Notes: a model not told the origin generated them from the letters alone. DNA of 64,000 nucleotides from SKHV01 sp963678565 (GCA_963678565.1 OY782875.1:1922001-1986000), one strand, 5' to 3'; counted from the first letter of the stretch, positions 45,784-54,802 are shown. Program-made: numbers and translations.

Positions 45784-46881
45784 CTATTCAAGATTAGGAG
45801 CCCATTTATCGTAATAAGTTCTTGCTTTGTTTAGTCCGTTGATACGCCCCTCTGTCAATTCTTTGCCAAAAATAAAATATCTTCTCTCTAATTCTTTTCG
45901 AAATTCTATGTCGACAATATTATCAATACCCATTGAAATCAGACGTTCACTTATCGGGTTGTAAAAAATGAAATGGTCAAAAATATCATTCCATTTTAGT
46001 TTTGTACTTATGTATGGATAATCATCAAAACGATCATTTCCGAAAGGAGAGTCTTTTAAGCAAAAAGCAACTGGGTTATTATTATTTTCATGAAATGCTA
46101 TATCCCATTTTCCTTTTGCATGGAGTTTCCCTTTTCTTGAATAACGACGGTTGGCATAACTATTCAAAAAAATATTGGTTAATTTATCTGAAAATTCTTC
46201 TTTTAGGTATCTGCCAACGTTATCTGTTTTCTGTTTCTTATTCCAGTAGATATTAGTGTATGCATGGCGATAATTCATAATAATTAATGCCTTGCCATTA
46301 GGATTTGACCGATACCAAGTACTTATATTTTTAGCCATGTCTCGGTCTCTGTCATCTAACGTTTTTTCAAATTCTTTATAATCCTCATTGTTATCAATGT
46401 TATCCCATGAAAACTTCAGGTCTGCACCAATTATCCTGATTTTTTTATTATTGCTGCGTTCTCTGTTTAGATGAGCAACTTTAATAATAAACGTATACAG
46501 ATTCGTTTTTTCCCAAAGAGGTGCAAATGATAAATTTTGATAAATATGTTTTGCTTTTACTTCTATTTCTTCGTCTGTAAGACTTTTGGCAAGTAGCAAA
46601 TTGTCCAGCTCATTTTGTATGCTTACAGATGGAGTTTCGAAAATAATATTTCGGACATGATTTGCAAACCAATCCTGAGATACGATCTCATAGAACAAAT
46701 CGTATTGAGTGATTTCCCGATGGTCTCTTTCGCAAATCATTACCAAATCTTTTTCTTGAAACAGCGTTTTTAAATAGTCAGTTGGTGGTGTATTATTTTG
46801 TTTTAAGAATGTAACATAGGGATTTTGTGCATTTATCACTATTGATAAAAAGGTAAATATAATTATTAAGAATATTTTCAT
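45784..46881 (-). CDS. Exported ChaN/erythromycin-esterase-like (Tiki superfamily) protein
   Basis: 365 aa. The signal peptide ends VINAQ. The order of an acidic-His motif (MICERDHREITQYDLF), IIFETPSVSIQNEL, IRIIGADLKFSWDN and ALIIMNYRHAY follows the core of the EreA/ChaN-like (Tiki) fold, with E-x-x-H and a late RHA histidine. Substrate unknown; the periplasmic location argues against antibiotic esterase function. Single-gene unit between ACR20 and ACR21. Confidence 0.6.
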   Translation of the reverse strand: MKIFLIIIFTFLSIVINAQNPYVTFLKQNNTPPTDYLKTLFQEKDLVMICERDHREITQYDLFYEIVSQDWFANHVRNIIFETPSVSIQNELDNLLLAKSLTDEEIEVKAKHIYQNLSFAPLWEKTNLYTFIIKVAHLNRERSNNKKIRIIGADLKFSWDNIDNNEDYKEFEKTLDDRDRDMAKNISTWYRSNPNGKALIIMNYRHAYTNIYWNKKQKTDNVGRYLKEEFSDKLTNIFLNSYANRRYSRKGKLHAKGKWDIAFHENNNNPVAFCLKDSPFGNDRFDDYPYISTKLKWNDIFDHFIFYNPISERLISMGIDNIVDIEFRKELERRYFIFGKELTEGRINGLNKARTYYDKWAPNLE

Positions 46882-46985
46882 TGTCTTATTTTTTCAGTAA
46901 TTGGTTCTATGTCTCGTAATCAAATTTTCAACATCTAAAAAATTACCTTGCATCATTGATGTGCTAATCTCTTTAAAATTCCGAC

Positions 46986-47109
46986 TAACGGCTCGAATAT
47001 GCGTAGTGCGGGATTTCAAAGCTCCAACTTGTCAAATTACACTGCCGTTTATTAATTGTTATATCGTTCATATTTAGCACTTTCCCCGCATTACGTATAT
47101 TTATTGTTG
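46986..47109 (-). repeat. ACR21, attC-like repeat
   Basis: TAACGGCTCGAATATGCG, divergent centre, right arm CCCCGCATTACGTATATTTATTGTTG. Right flank GTTGTAGCCAGTTG pairs with ACR22 left flank CAATTGGCTACAAC at 13 of 14 positions. Confidence 0.72.
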
Positions 47110-47119
47110 TAGCCAGTTG

Positions 47120-48598
47120 TTACTCACAATATTTCAGTTTATATTTTTTTATATCAGGTTCCATTTGTTCCAGCTTAAAGGCTTCAATTCGTTTATATTC
47201 ACTGTCTATTCCATAAATTTCAAATTTGTCATTTATGAAATACTCTGTTCGGTGTGAACAATTACCTCTTGAAAAATCAGTCTTATCGAAAAGAACAATT
47301 TTAAAAAATGTTCCAAAATCAGTTTCCCAATAACCGTCAACTTCAACTTTGTGTTGATAATAAACTTTCAGCCGACCAGTTTCGTTGCAACCAATACCTT
47401 TATAAAATAGAACGTCATAAGTATTGTAAGTATTCTGTTTTAAAATATTCAAATATTTGCTTTTGTCTGAATTTATAATTCTATGGCACACAACAAGCTT
47501 TGTGATACTATCAGTTGAAAGTTTATTCTTTTTAAAATAAGAATATAATGTATCATTACGCAACAGATATTTTTCTGTGTTGTAAAAATACACACCTGTT
47601 CTTCCATCATCATATGGCTGTCCAATGAAATATTCTTCCTTAGCATATTTTTTCACTACATATTCATCAACTTTCTCAGGTTCAAACAACCAATATCCCC
47701 ATTGGCGTTTGATATTAATAGTGTCCTGATTTTTCCATATTTTATAAGGAATATATTCTCCATCATGATTCCAAGAAGTCGAAAAGTCAACAGTCAAAGT
47801 ATCTGTATAAGGTATTGAGTTTATAAAAGATTCTTTCGGCAAATGAATTGTGTCAATTTTTTCATCGTAACCTAATATTTCATCAAGTGAAGCTATCAAA
47901 CTGTCTGAAGGTGGTGGATTTTCCCTTCGGTCACGAATTGCTAACGCTATTTGAAAAGGTACTGATTGTTTAAAAGCATCTACTGTTGACTTACTTTGTG
48001 CTACGAATGAACAATTATAATATGTCAATGAAATATGCTCAATTGCTTTTAAGTAACCTTTAATTCCCTTATTAATTACTCTCTGTAAATTCAGAAATGA
48101 GTAATTATCATCGCAAACTATTACAAATCGCGAAAAGTAAGGAGAATAACATTTAAAAGTCTCTGATTCATTTTTATAGTATTCATAAACCCAATTTGAA
48201 ATACTATCTATTGTGCCAATTTTATTCCAACTATATCTGATACTGTCATTTGAATGAATGAATAGTTTTAAATCATCAATCCTTGGGTGGCAATGGTATT
48301 CCAATTTTTCAGGACAAGATTTGTAAACTAAAATGTCTGGATATAATTTTGAGTCAAGGTATTCAAATTCAATAGTCTTATAAATCTGTCTATTACAAAA
48401 ATCTTTGATTTTAAGTTCGGTAGTTATTGAATTTTCAAGGTCTAATCTTGTTCTAAATGAAAATAAATCTACCGTATCTAATTCTCTGTCCGTATTTATT
48501 AGAATTTGATAATTTATTGGAACTTGAGTAATTCCGTTTGAACAACTCAATCCAAAAATCATTATCACTATTGGTATTATGTATCGCATTTGGTTCAT
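47120..48598 (-). CDS. Large lipoprotein of unknown function
   Basis: 492 aa. A signal with lipobox FGLSC (Cys19) is present; an alternative start at MRYII is three codons in. No conserved catalytic motif was found. The C-terminal half has beta strands and a cysteine near the end (NCSHRTEYFINDKFEIYGID). I do not recognise the family. Single gene between ACR21 and ACR22. Confidence 0.65.
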   Translation of the reverse strand: MNQMRYIIPIVIMIFGLSCSNGITQVPINYQILINTDRELDTVDLFSFRTRLDLENSITTELKIKDFCNRQIYKTIEFEYLDSKLYPDILVYKSCPEKLEYHCHPRIDDLKLFIHSNDSIRYSWNKIGTIDSISNWVYEYYKNESETFKCYSPYFSRFVIVCDDNYSFLNLQRVINKGIKGYLKAIEHISLTYYNCSFVAQSKSTVDAFKQSVPFQIALAIRDRRENPPPSDSLIASLDEILGYDEKIDTIHLPKESFINSIPYTDTLTVDFSTSWNHDGEYIPYKIWKNQDTINIKRQWGYWLFEPEKVDEYVVKKYAKEEYFIGQPYDDGRTGVYFYNTEKYLLRNDTLYSYFKKNKLSTDSITKLVVCHRIINSDKSKYLNILKQNTYNTYDVLFYKGIGCNETGRLKVYYQHKVEVDGYWETDFGTFFKIVLFDKTDFSRGNCSHRTEYFINDKFEIYGIDSEYKRIEAFKLEQMEPDIKKYKLKYCE

Positions 48599-48610
48599 TT
48601 CAATTGGCTA

Positions 48611-48736
48611 CAACGGTAAATTGTATGTTGTCGGTGCGGAATTTGAGTAGCGGTAGTGTCGACGGATGATGACGTTAGTGAAATGCACCGAGACAACTAG
48701 TATTGCTGAACCCGCACTGCGACATACAAATTGTTA
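48611..48736 (-). repeat. ACR22, attC-like repeat
   Basis: CAACGGTAAATTGTATG, GGTAGTGTCGACGGATGATG, ACGTTAGTGAAATGCACCG, CGACATACAAATTGTTA. It differs from ACR35, 13 kb away, at only about five positions. Confidence 0.85.
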
Positions 48737-48746
48737 TGGGCTGGTT

Positions 48747-49415
48747 TTATTTTCCACCAAATTTATAACCTACAGATATACCTAGAACTCTGTTTTTAAT
48801 TTTCGTACCGTAATCAGTAATGGGTGAAATATTTGCTAAACCCAAACCATATGATAATCCAATTTGAATAGAGCTAATTTCTACTCCTGCTTCCATCGTT
48901 AACCCAAAATCAAGTCTTTTAAAATCATCTTCATTTTCATTAGATCCCCACTTGATATCTTCTTCATTTGTTACAGTTGCGCCCATAGTTGTGAGTTCAG
49001 CTATTGTTTTTCCACTTAACCCCATTCCAATATATGGTCCAAAAGTACCATAGATTTTTGCGCCACCTAGGTCAACCGAGGCTTTAGCAGTTAAAGGAAT
49101 ATCAAGATAAAAAAGATTTATTCTACCTTCCATTTTAATGGATTCACCCACAATTGTTTCTTCTTCTCTCATTATAAGTCCTTTAGTTGAGAGAAGCAAA
49201 CCTGATTCAAATGAAAACAATTCGGTTATTGGGAATTCAGCTGTTGCACCTACATGAAAACCAGTATTCATTTTTAAATCATCACTATATGTATCATCAT
49301 TTATAAGCAAGTTTGATAAATTTCCCCCCGCTTTAACCCCAAATATTTGAGCATAAGACTCTGTAGTCATTGTGAATCCAATAACAACAATTAACAGTTT
49401 CAATAAATTCTTCAT
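48747..49415 (-). CDS. PorT-family outer-membrane beta-barrel protein
   Basis: 222 aa. The signal peptide ends ESYAQ, then the typical first strand IFGVKAGGNLSNLL, LNTGFHVGATAEF-like repeats (MNTGFHVGATAEFPITELFS), LDIPLTAKASVDLGGAKIYG and a final strand RVLGISVGYKFGGK. An eight-stranded OMP_b-brl_2/PorT-like barrel. Partner unknown. Single gene between ACR22 and the half repeat ACR23. Confidence 0.8.
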   Translation of the reverse strand: MKNLLKLLIVVIGFTMTTESYAQIFGVKAGGNLSNLLINDDTYSDDLKMNTGFHVGATAEFPITELFSFESGLLLSTKGLIMREEETIVGESIKMEGRINLFYLDIPLTAKASVDLGGAKIYGTFGPYIGMGLSGKTIAELTTMGATVTNEEDIKWGSNENEDDFKRLDFGLTMEAGVEISSIQIGLSYGLGLANISPITDYGTKIKNRVLGISVGYKFGGK

Positions 49416-49557
49416 GTGTAATTAGTATAAATAATTTCTACTTGTAAGGTTTTTTAGTATCACCCCGTATTTTTAGTGTGCTCTGATCTCCACTTTTGTA
49501 TCAATCTTTTAGGGTTAGTCTGGTGTAAGTTTTTTCTTTCATCACAACAAATACAGT

Positions 49558-49588
49558 AGCTCACCGTACTGCAATATACAAATTGTTA
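49558..49588 (-). repeat. ACR23, right half remnant
   Basis: GCTCACCGTACTGCAATATA and CAAATTGTTACC survive. The left half is replaced by unrelated AT-rich sequence from 49420 on. Right flank GTTACCAACAGGTGA pairs with ACR24 left flank TGAACTTGTTGGTAAC. The rest of the 49416-49799 gap shows nothing else. Confidence 0.6.
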
Positions 49589-49799
49589 CCAACAGGTGAT
49601 TAGTTTATTCAAAGAGTAAATCAAACATATTTTATTTCAATAAAAAAAATCAGATGATTAAAGCACTTGAGTTTTATGGAACTAAACTAGTTTCTTAATT
49701 TATTATTTTTTTAAGTATCTATTTAGTAAATGTATTTTGCTCTCTAGCGACATGCTCAGAATATGTTTTTTGACGATCTTTTGCAACTCCTAACATTTT

Positions 49800-50237
49800 T
49801 TAAACTTGATCCTTTAAATCTGCTGTTATTAATTCAATTCTAATTATTAAACCATTTTTATTTCTAATTGATTTTAGTAAAGAACTGGTTAATAACAAAA
49901 GAAGACTAACAGTGTATAAGAAAATAGACAATATATCTTTTGGCATAATAATCCCGACTTCCGAATTTTCAGTATAAAATGAATCGCTAAACTCAATATA
50001 TACACTTAAAATTTTTATTAGATCATCTAAGAAAAATTGAACAAATACAAATGCTATAATTGCAATAATTAGTGCAATGTATGAAAAGACGAAATTGATT
50101 AACATCATGATTGCTTTTCCACCACTATTTTTGCTGATCTCAGCTTCAAATTCACCAACACTCTTGAGATTTTCCTCTAAATCATTTATTTGAGTTGCGT
50201 ACTCATTTTGGATTTGGGATTGGACTGATTTAATCAT
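49800..50237 (-). CDS. Small membrane protein with N-terminal coiled coil
   Basis: 145 aa. Residues 5-45 form a charged helix (QIQNEYATQINDLEENLKSV), then two TMs (FVFSYIALIIAIIAFVFVQFF; ILSIFLYTVSLLLLLTSSL). No family recognised. Lies in its own ACR-bounded unit. Confidence 0.6.
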   Translation of the reverse strand: MIKSVQSQIQNEYATQINDLEENLKSVGEFEAEISKNSGGKAIMMLINFVFSYIALIIAIIAFVFVQFFLDDLIKILSVYIEFSDSFYTENSEVGIIMPKDILSIFLYTVSLLLLLTSSLLKSIRNKNGLIIRIELITADLKDQV

Positions 50238-50339
50238 TTTATTTTCATGAATTTTTAAATGTTATTTTATGTATTTGTTTTTAACGCAAGAAATTTGGTC
50301 TTTTTTATAGCTCTTAGTATCTAAATATGAACTTGTTGG

Positions 50340-50465
50340 TAACGGTAAATTGTATGAGTAGTGGCAGATTGCGTGGTAATTTCCTGTCAAACCGCTACGC
50401 AGTTTGAGCGGACCACAAACCTTGATATTTACCACATCGCCTGCCATTACTTATACAAAATGTTG
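50340..50465 (-). repeat. ACR24, attC-like repeat
   Basis: TAACGGTAAATTGTATGAG, CCTGTCAAACCGCTACGC, CACATCGCCTGCCATTAC, TACAAAATGTTG. Sister of ACR19. Confidence 0.82.
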
Positions 50466-50475
50466 TACCCCGTTT

Positions 50476-50838
50476 TTATTCAATTTTATCAATTTCTGTT
50501 TTATTATTATAAGGGTCTATCCAATAATATTTATATTTTTCAAGTTCCAATTTTGTCAATCCATTGATTTGAATTTCAAATGTGTTCTTATAATCCTTAT
50601 TGACAGCTTGAAATGCTCTTAAGTCTATAGTTTTTTCTACTGTATCAATGGAATAATCTAACTTATAAATCAACAAGGCTGAATTTTTGTTTGAATTATC
50701 TGTGTTTACAATTATCATTTTGTCACCAACTTGGACTTTTGGTTTTTTAGTCATTTCACTGTAAAACACACCTTGCTTTCCAATTGAACAAGAAATCAAT
50801 GTTACTATTAATAATCCTACAAAGGTTATGTTCTTCAT
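50476..50838 (-). CDS. Small lipoprotein
   Basis: 120 aa from MKNITFVGLLIVTLISC at 50838; a start at 50856 adds six residues before the signal peptide and is less likely. Lipobox LISC. The rest is beta-strand-like (VQVGDKMIIVNTDNSNKNS). Not recognised. Confidence 0.6.
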   Translation of the reverse strand: MKNITFVGLLIVTLISCSIGKQGVFYSEMTKKPKVQVGDKMIIVNTDNSNKNSALLIYKLDYSIDTVEKTIDLRAFQAVNKDYKNTFEIQINGLTKLELEKYKYYWIDPYNNKTEIDKIE

Positions 50839-50937
50839 TTTAGTAAAAGCTATCAATTAATAATCAAGGTAAGTCTATTCCCATTCCCAATTTAATCAAC
50901 TTGTTTGCTTCAAAGTCAAACACCATATAATATTCTG

Positions 50938-50959
50938 TATCACAATTTACAAAATGTTA
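50938..50959 (-). repeat. ACR25, right-arm remnant
   Basis: TATCACAATTTACAAAATGT then TAGCAACC. Only the right arm and core remain. Confidence 0.5.
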
Positions 50960-50976
50960 GCAACCGTTTTTATTCT

Positions 50977-51615
50977 CTAATTATTATAATAACAATCTTC
51001 TCTCGTCCATTTCAAAGTCTTTGCAAATTCGAATTTATTTTCAATTCCCACTAAATTTAAAATAGGATCTTTATCTATTGAATTTTTTCGCTCTACCAAA
51101 AGGTAAGATTCCGAATTAGCATTTATAAAATGATTCAAATCAGGCGCTTGTTTTAAACTATCAATCACATTTAGAATTTTGTCATAGTTTTTAGTCACGT
51201 CACTGACAGAATAAAACAGAATTCCAATTCGTTGACCTATTTCACTTTTTTGTCCAATGTTAATATTGGAGCCAATACCTCCATTGCTGGAAAACCAAGT
51301 AAATGAATATCCTCCTATTTCAGAAACTGATACTTTATTAGGATAATTGAATACATCTTTGCTTAGTCCATATAAAACAATTTCTCCTTTATTCTTAATT
51401 TTTAATCTTGCAGTTATTTCCTCTAAGGTAACATCTTTATGTCCCCAAATATTTATTACCTCCACATTCTCAAGTCTATTTAATTGGTTTCGGATTTGAT
51501 TCAATTCTTTTTTGTAGAAGAAGTTATTATAAATGATAAAGGTCAAAGTAATTAATCCTACTAAGCCCAATAATGTAATTCCTATCCATTTTAAAAATTT
51601 GAGAAGTCTTTTCAT
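50977..51615 (-). CDS. Single-TM protein of unknown function
   Basis: 212 aa. One N-terminal TM (ITLLGLVGLITLTFIIYNNFF) and a 180-residue outer domain with DVTLEEITARLKIKNKGEIVLYGL and a Gly/Ser-rich loop WFSSNGGIGSNI. No family recognised. It is separated from the next gene by a 35-bp spacer that keeps only a repeat core. Confidence 0.6.
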   Translation of the reverse strand: MKRLLKFLKWIGITLLGLVGLITLTFIIYNNFFYKKELNQIRNQLNRLENVEVINIWGHKDVTLEEITARLKIKNKGEIVLYGLSKDVFNYPNKVSVSEIGGYSFTWFSSNGGIGSNINIGQKSEIGQRIGILFYSVSDVTKNYDKILNVIDSLKQAPDLNHFINANSESYLLVERKNSIDKDPILNLVGIENKFEFAKTLKWTREDCYYNN

Positions 51616-51633
51616 TGTAGTAGTGTTTTGTTA

Positions 51634-51640
51634 AATGTTA
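51634..51640 (-). repeat. ACR26, core-only remnant
   Basis: AATGTTA between two genes. Its right flank GTTAGCCATAGGTT pairs with the ACR27 left flank AACTTATGGCTAAC, which is why it is listed. Confidence 0.4.
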
Positions 51641-51650
51641 GCCATAGGTT

Positions 51651-52295
51651 TTATTTGTAATATATTGGTTTTAATATCAGTTTAGTCATTTGCTCTATTT
51701 CTGCCTGAACCCTTGGGTCTGAATTTGTTGTTTTATTACTTGAATAAAATACAACTTCATTATTTTCCCTATTTATTATTAAGAGTCTTAAATCAGAGTA
51801 AGGTTTTGTAGATGAATTTATAATCAGTGTATTAGTTGTCATTCCCGCTTTTATGTTATAATCTGGTTCAAAATTAGGATTAAACATTCCTTTATAAACA
51901 ATTAATAAGGCATATTTTGGTCCAGTCTTGAATTCATTACTAAAGTCTAAATCTAATATGTAATGTCCAGATAAAGTATTTTCTGAATTTTCAAGATGGT
52001 CGCACAAATTAAATATCAAGTCTGTATTGTAATCCGCTATTCCTTGGTCAAACAGAATGTACTTTGAATCAAGAAGTCCGTATGTAATATCCGATATTAA
52101 CTTTTTATTATTTTCTATCAACTTATTGTCTTTTTCTTTATTGTTCATTTCGTCAACCATGTCTATTTGCACTAAAGGTTGCAGTATGATCAATGAATCT
52201 GTCGATTTCTTTTCCAATTTATAGGATGTGGCAAACTTACCAGTCCCGCAAGAAACTAGAGAAAATAGTAAAATAATGTAAAGTGTATTTTTCAT
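51651..52295 (-). CDS. Lipoprotein of unknown function
   Basis: 214 aa. MKNTLYIILLFSLVSC with lipobox LVSC (Cys16). The body (ITYGLLDSKYILFDQGIADYN; LDLDFSNEFKTGPKYALLIVY) and the ending IEQMTKLILKPIYYK are not recognised, although the architecture resembles small lipoproteins of the YajG or GNA1162-like kind. Single gene. Confidence 0.65.
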   Translation of the reverse strand: MKNTLYIILLFSLVSCGTGKFATSYKLEKKSTDSLIILQPLVQIDMVDEMNNKEKDNKLIENNKKLISDITYGLLDSKYILFDQGIADYNTDLIFNLCDHLENSENTLSGHYILDLDFSNEFKTGPKYALLIVYKGMFNPNFEPDYNIKAGMTTNTLIINSSTKPYSDLRLLIINRENNEVVFYSSNKTTNSDPRVQAEIEQMTKLILKPIYYK

Positions 52296-52343
52296 ATTAT
52301 CAGTGATTATGCAATGTACTCGCTGCTCTTCTTAACTTATGGC

Positions 52344-52468
52344 TAACGGTTGGTACATGTTGTCGGGGCGGATTTCGGAGAGCGTTCCTGTCCGAAGGAC
52401 ACGGAACTGCGAAACGAGAATCCGCAGTTGGCGTACCACCACCACCCCCTGCAATATGTACCGTGTTA
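52344..52468 (-). repeat. ACR27, attC-like repeat
   Basis: Subfamily 2: TAACGGTTGGTACATGTTG, CGTTCCTGTCCGAAGGAC, AATATGTACCGTGTTA. The last three bases are the stop codon of the next gene. Confidence 0.85.
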
Positions 52469-52975
52469 CAGGGCGTTTTTTTTTTCTATCTCAACAACAG
52501 GCAAATTCTCCCCGTCTGTTAACATTTCAAGTTTTTCTTTTAATTCAGAAGTTAATTCTCTACCTTTTTGCATTAATGTAAAAGACCATTTCAATGCTGA
52601 TTTTTTTCGGTGATTTTTATATTCAGGCATGAAATCAGGAAATGAAAGTTCATTCAAAGTTCTCTGAAAGAGAATTAATTCTAATTTAAAATCCCAAAGA
52701 TTAACATCTGTAATATCTTGAAACTTCCCAGTTACAAAAAGTTCCGCATGAACGTGTTTTTCATTTGTGAAATCAACACGCAGATTACAAATTAAATTTG
52801 TCATATCGAAGGATGTTAAATTTCCCCAAGTGCTTCCTCTTTTTCCGGTAATTTGATTGGAATTTAAGTCACATTTAAACTTTCTATTCTTCCAATAATC
52901 AAGTGATAATTCTTTGACATTTGTCTTTTCTGACAAAAGTTGAAAGTCATAGGTGATTTTAAAATTTTCTCCCAT
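52466..52975 (-). CDS. Cytoplasmic protein of unknown function
   Basis: 169 aa, no signal or TM. VDFTNEKHVHAELFVTGKFQ and LWDFKLELILFQRTLNELSF suggest a compact alpha/beta domain. The stop codon TAA is taken from the ACR27 core. The gene lies 8 bp downstream of 52984-53649 and forms a pair with it; immunity or effector pairs look like this in cassettes, but there is no direct evidence. Confidence 0.6.
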   Translation of the reverse strand: MGENFKITYDFQLLSEKTNVKELSLDYWKNRKFKCDLNSNQITGKRGSTWGNLTSFDMTNLICNLRVDFTNEKHVHAELFVTGKFQDITDVNLWDFKLELILFQRTLNELSFPDFMPEYKNHRKKSALKWSFTLMQKGRELTSELKEKLEMLTDGENLPVVEIEKKNAL

Positions 52976-52983
52976 TGTCGTTT

Positions 52984-53649
52984 TTATTTTTTATTTAATT
53001 TTCCTTCTTTCATTAATTTTAGCATTTCTTTCTCAATATCAACGTTTTTCCATTTCTTGTTTGACGAATCAAATACCACAAATTCTGTTCGTTTATACAC
53101 TGGATTAGGTTTCTGTTCTTTCAAATAATCCAAAACTTTATCGAGAGAAGAATTCACTATGTTTTCATCAAACTCACCATCCAACTTAAAATCAAAACAT
53201 GTATTCTTGTCAATCTGTACCTTCATTCCGAAGGTCATTGGTTTCGATACTTCCTCGTCAATTGTCGCTCTATTGTAATTGCGGTTTTTTACTTTTTGAT
53301 GAATAGAACTTACTGTAAATTTAATAGTGTCCCACAGCGCATTTGGAAGAACGCCATTTATTAGTTCTCCAATGATTGGTTGACTTATCGCTAGAAATGT
53401 TATTAATGAAAAGTCTTCAAGTGCGGCATACATATCGCCAGATTTATCATAATGGCTTAATTGTATTCCATTTTTTGAAAGTCTGTTTTCAATTTCTTTA
53501 AGTTCCACCTGGTCAAAGACTGGTCCCAAGTGAGTCAAATGAATAACATCAGCTCCATGTTTTATGAATTTCTCTTTTTCTTTAAGAAACTCTTCATATT
53601 CCTTGTATTCTTTAGTCTGCCAAAATTTTTTTGAATCCTTTTCTTGCAT
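52984..53649 (-). CDS. Protein of unknown function paired with 52466 gene
   Basis: 221 aa. A charged helical N-terminus (EYKEYEEFLKEKEKFIKHG) is followed by a central hydrophobic stretch (LITFLAISQPIIGELINGVLP) and a basic-acidic C-terminus ending MLKLMKEGKLNKK. Not recognised. First of a two-gene unit between ACR27 and ACR28. Confidence 0.6.
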   Translation of the reverse strand: MQEKDSKKFWQTKEYKEYEEFLKEKEKFIKHGADVIHLTHLGPVFDQVELKEIENRLSKNGIQLSHYDKSGDMYAALEDFSLITFLAISQPIIGELINGVLPNALWDTIKFTVSSIHQKVKNRNYNRATIDEEVSKPMTFGMKVQIDKNTCFDFKLDGEFDENIVNSSLDKVLDYLKEQKPNPVYKRTEFVVFDSSNKKWKNVDIEKEMLKLMKEGKLNKK

Positions 53650-53693
53650 CTTTATTGGTTAAATGTCTTTGTATCATCCTCTTTTATTAGCCC

Positions 53694-53821
53694 TAACGGT
53701 CACTTGTAAGTTGTCGTTGCGGATTTCGAAGAGCGTTCCTGTCCGAAGGACACGGAACTGCGAAACGAGAATCCGCAGTTGGCGTACCACCGAACCCCGC
53801 CCTGCAATATGTACTGTGTTA
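53694..53821 (-). repeat. ACR28, chimeric attC-like repeat
   Basis: The left third (TAACGGTCACTTGTAAG, TTGTCGTTGCGGATTTCG) is that of ACR17. The rest (GTTCCTGTCCGAAGGACACGG to GTACTGTGTTA) is subfamily 2. Right flank GTTATGGGTTGCC pairs with ACR29 left flank GGTTGCCCATAAC. Confidence 0.85.
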
Positions 53822-53871
53822 TGGGTTGCCTTTTATTTATTATTCTTGGTATTTGCATTTATTAAAGTTCT

Positions 53872-54249
53872 CTAAGTCAAAATTTTATCCTTGATTTCGC
53901 TCAGGTTTTCTTTTATTAGTTCTTGCATTTGTAGGTAATATTCTTTGTTATTATCCCAAAACTCAGTCCTAATTGAGAGTACATTTTTTAATAGGTCACC
54001 TTCATAAAAATCTCCTTCCGCGAATATGTTAACAGAGAGAGTTTCAATAGCTAAAGGAATTAGATAGTCTAAACTGAACTGTTGTCCAATCATAATTCGC
54101 AAATCTTCTGTTGTAAACTTATTTAATGGTACTTTTCGTAATTCTTTTGTCCTTTTGATAAGCCTACTGTCACTGTCAAAATGCTGCCAATCATCTTTTT
54201 CTAAGTTTGTCAGTGTTTTTTGACGCCAATTATTTTCAAGTTTTGTCAT
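53872..54249 (-). CDS. CdiI-like contact-dependent inhibition immunity protein
   Basis: 125 aa. LIKRTKELRKVPLNKFTTED, MIGQQFSLDYLIPLAIE and EGDFYEGDLLKNVL match a CdiI immunity family widespread in Gram-negatives. It would protect the cell from a delivered toxin tip. No CDI toxin gene is nearby, so it is an orphan immunity gene in a cassette. It lies 15 bp downstream of the 54265 gene. Confidence 0.75.
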   Translation of the reverse strand: MTKLENNWRQKTLTNLEKDDWQHFDSDSRLIKRTKELRKVPLNKFTTEDLRIMIGQQFSLDYLIPLAIETLSVNIFAEGDFYEGDLLKNVLSIRTEFWDNNKEYYLQMQELIKENLSEIKDKILT

Positions 54250-54264
54250 TATAATTTTACGTTT

Positions 54265-54780
54265 CTATTCTCCATAAATTTCATAAAGTCGATTTAGTCG
54301 TAATCCTTCCTTGTCGTGTTTCGCCCAAAAATCACGTATTGTATAAATTATTTCCTTACTTCCATTTTCTGGTCCGAACTGATAATCTGTAAGAAAAAAG
54401 ATTCTCTTAATAGGCGATTTTTCGAGTGCTACTTTTAATATTTTATCAATGTCTGCTTTATACTTTTCTAAAAATTGAAATAGAAACTGTTGGTTCGCAC
54501 CCAAGGTGTCTGTCGGGTCATTTAAATTTACTTTCGGAATTTCCACATTTCTCGGGTCAAAATCCCAGTTAATAATTTTACCTGCAAAAAATCCAAATTC
54601 CTCATTTTTTAAATCTGGATTTCCAATATGCACAATCGTTCCAGATTGTTTTATTAAAAAGTTATGAAACAACCCTCTATGACTTATCAATTTATTTTCT
54701 TCAATTATCGCAACATCAAAATCATTTTGATTAAGATTCAGACTATTTGATTCTATTGAAGCAATTTCTATAGTTGGCAT
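54265..54780 (-). CDS. Protein of unknown function paired with CdiI-like gene
   Basis: 171 aa, cytoplasmic. Motifs HRGLFHNFLIKQSGTIVHIG and RIFFLTDYQFGPENGSK are visible but not known to me. First gene of a two-gene unit; could be a cognate partner of the immunity-like protein. Confidence 0.6.
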   Translation of the reverse strand: MPTIEIASIESNSLNLNQNDFDVAIIEENKLISHRGLFHNFLIKQSGTIVHIGNPDLKNEEFGFFAGKIINWDFDPRNVEIPKVNLNDPTDTLGANQQFLFQFLEKYKADIDKILKVALEKSPIKRIFFLTDYQFGPENGSKEIIYTIRDFWAKHDKEGLRLNRLYEIYGE

Positions 54781-54802
54781 TGTCTTTTTTTAAGGTTGCC
54801 CA

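Noticed and set aside
40446..50447. Two ORFs (40446-40634 and 50262-50447) encoding similar short proteins starting MAGDVVN
   Set aside because: They lie in the repeats ACR19 and ACR24; similarity comes from the repeat, not from a gene family.
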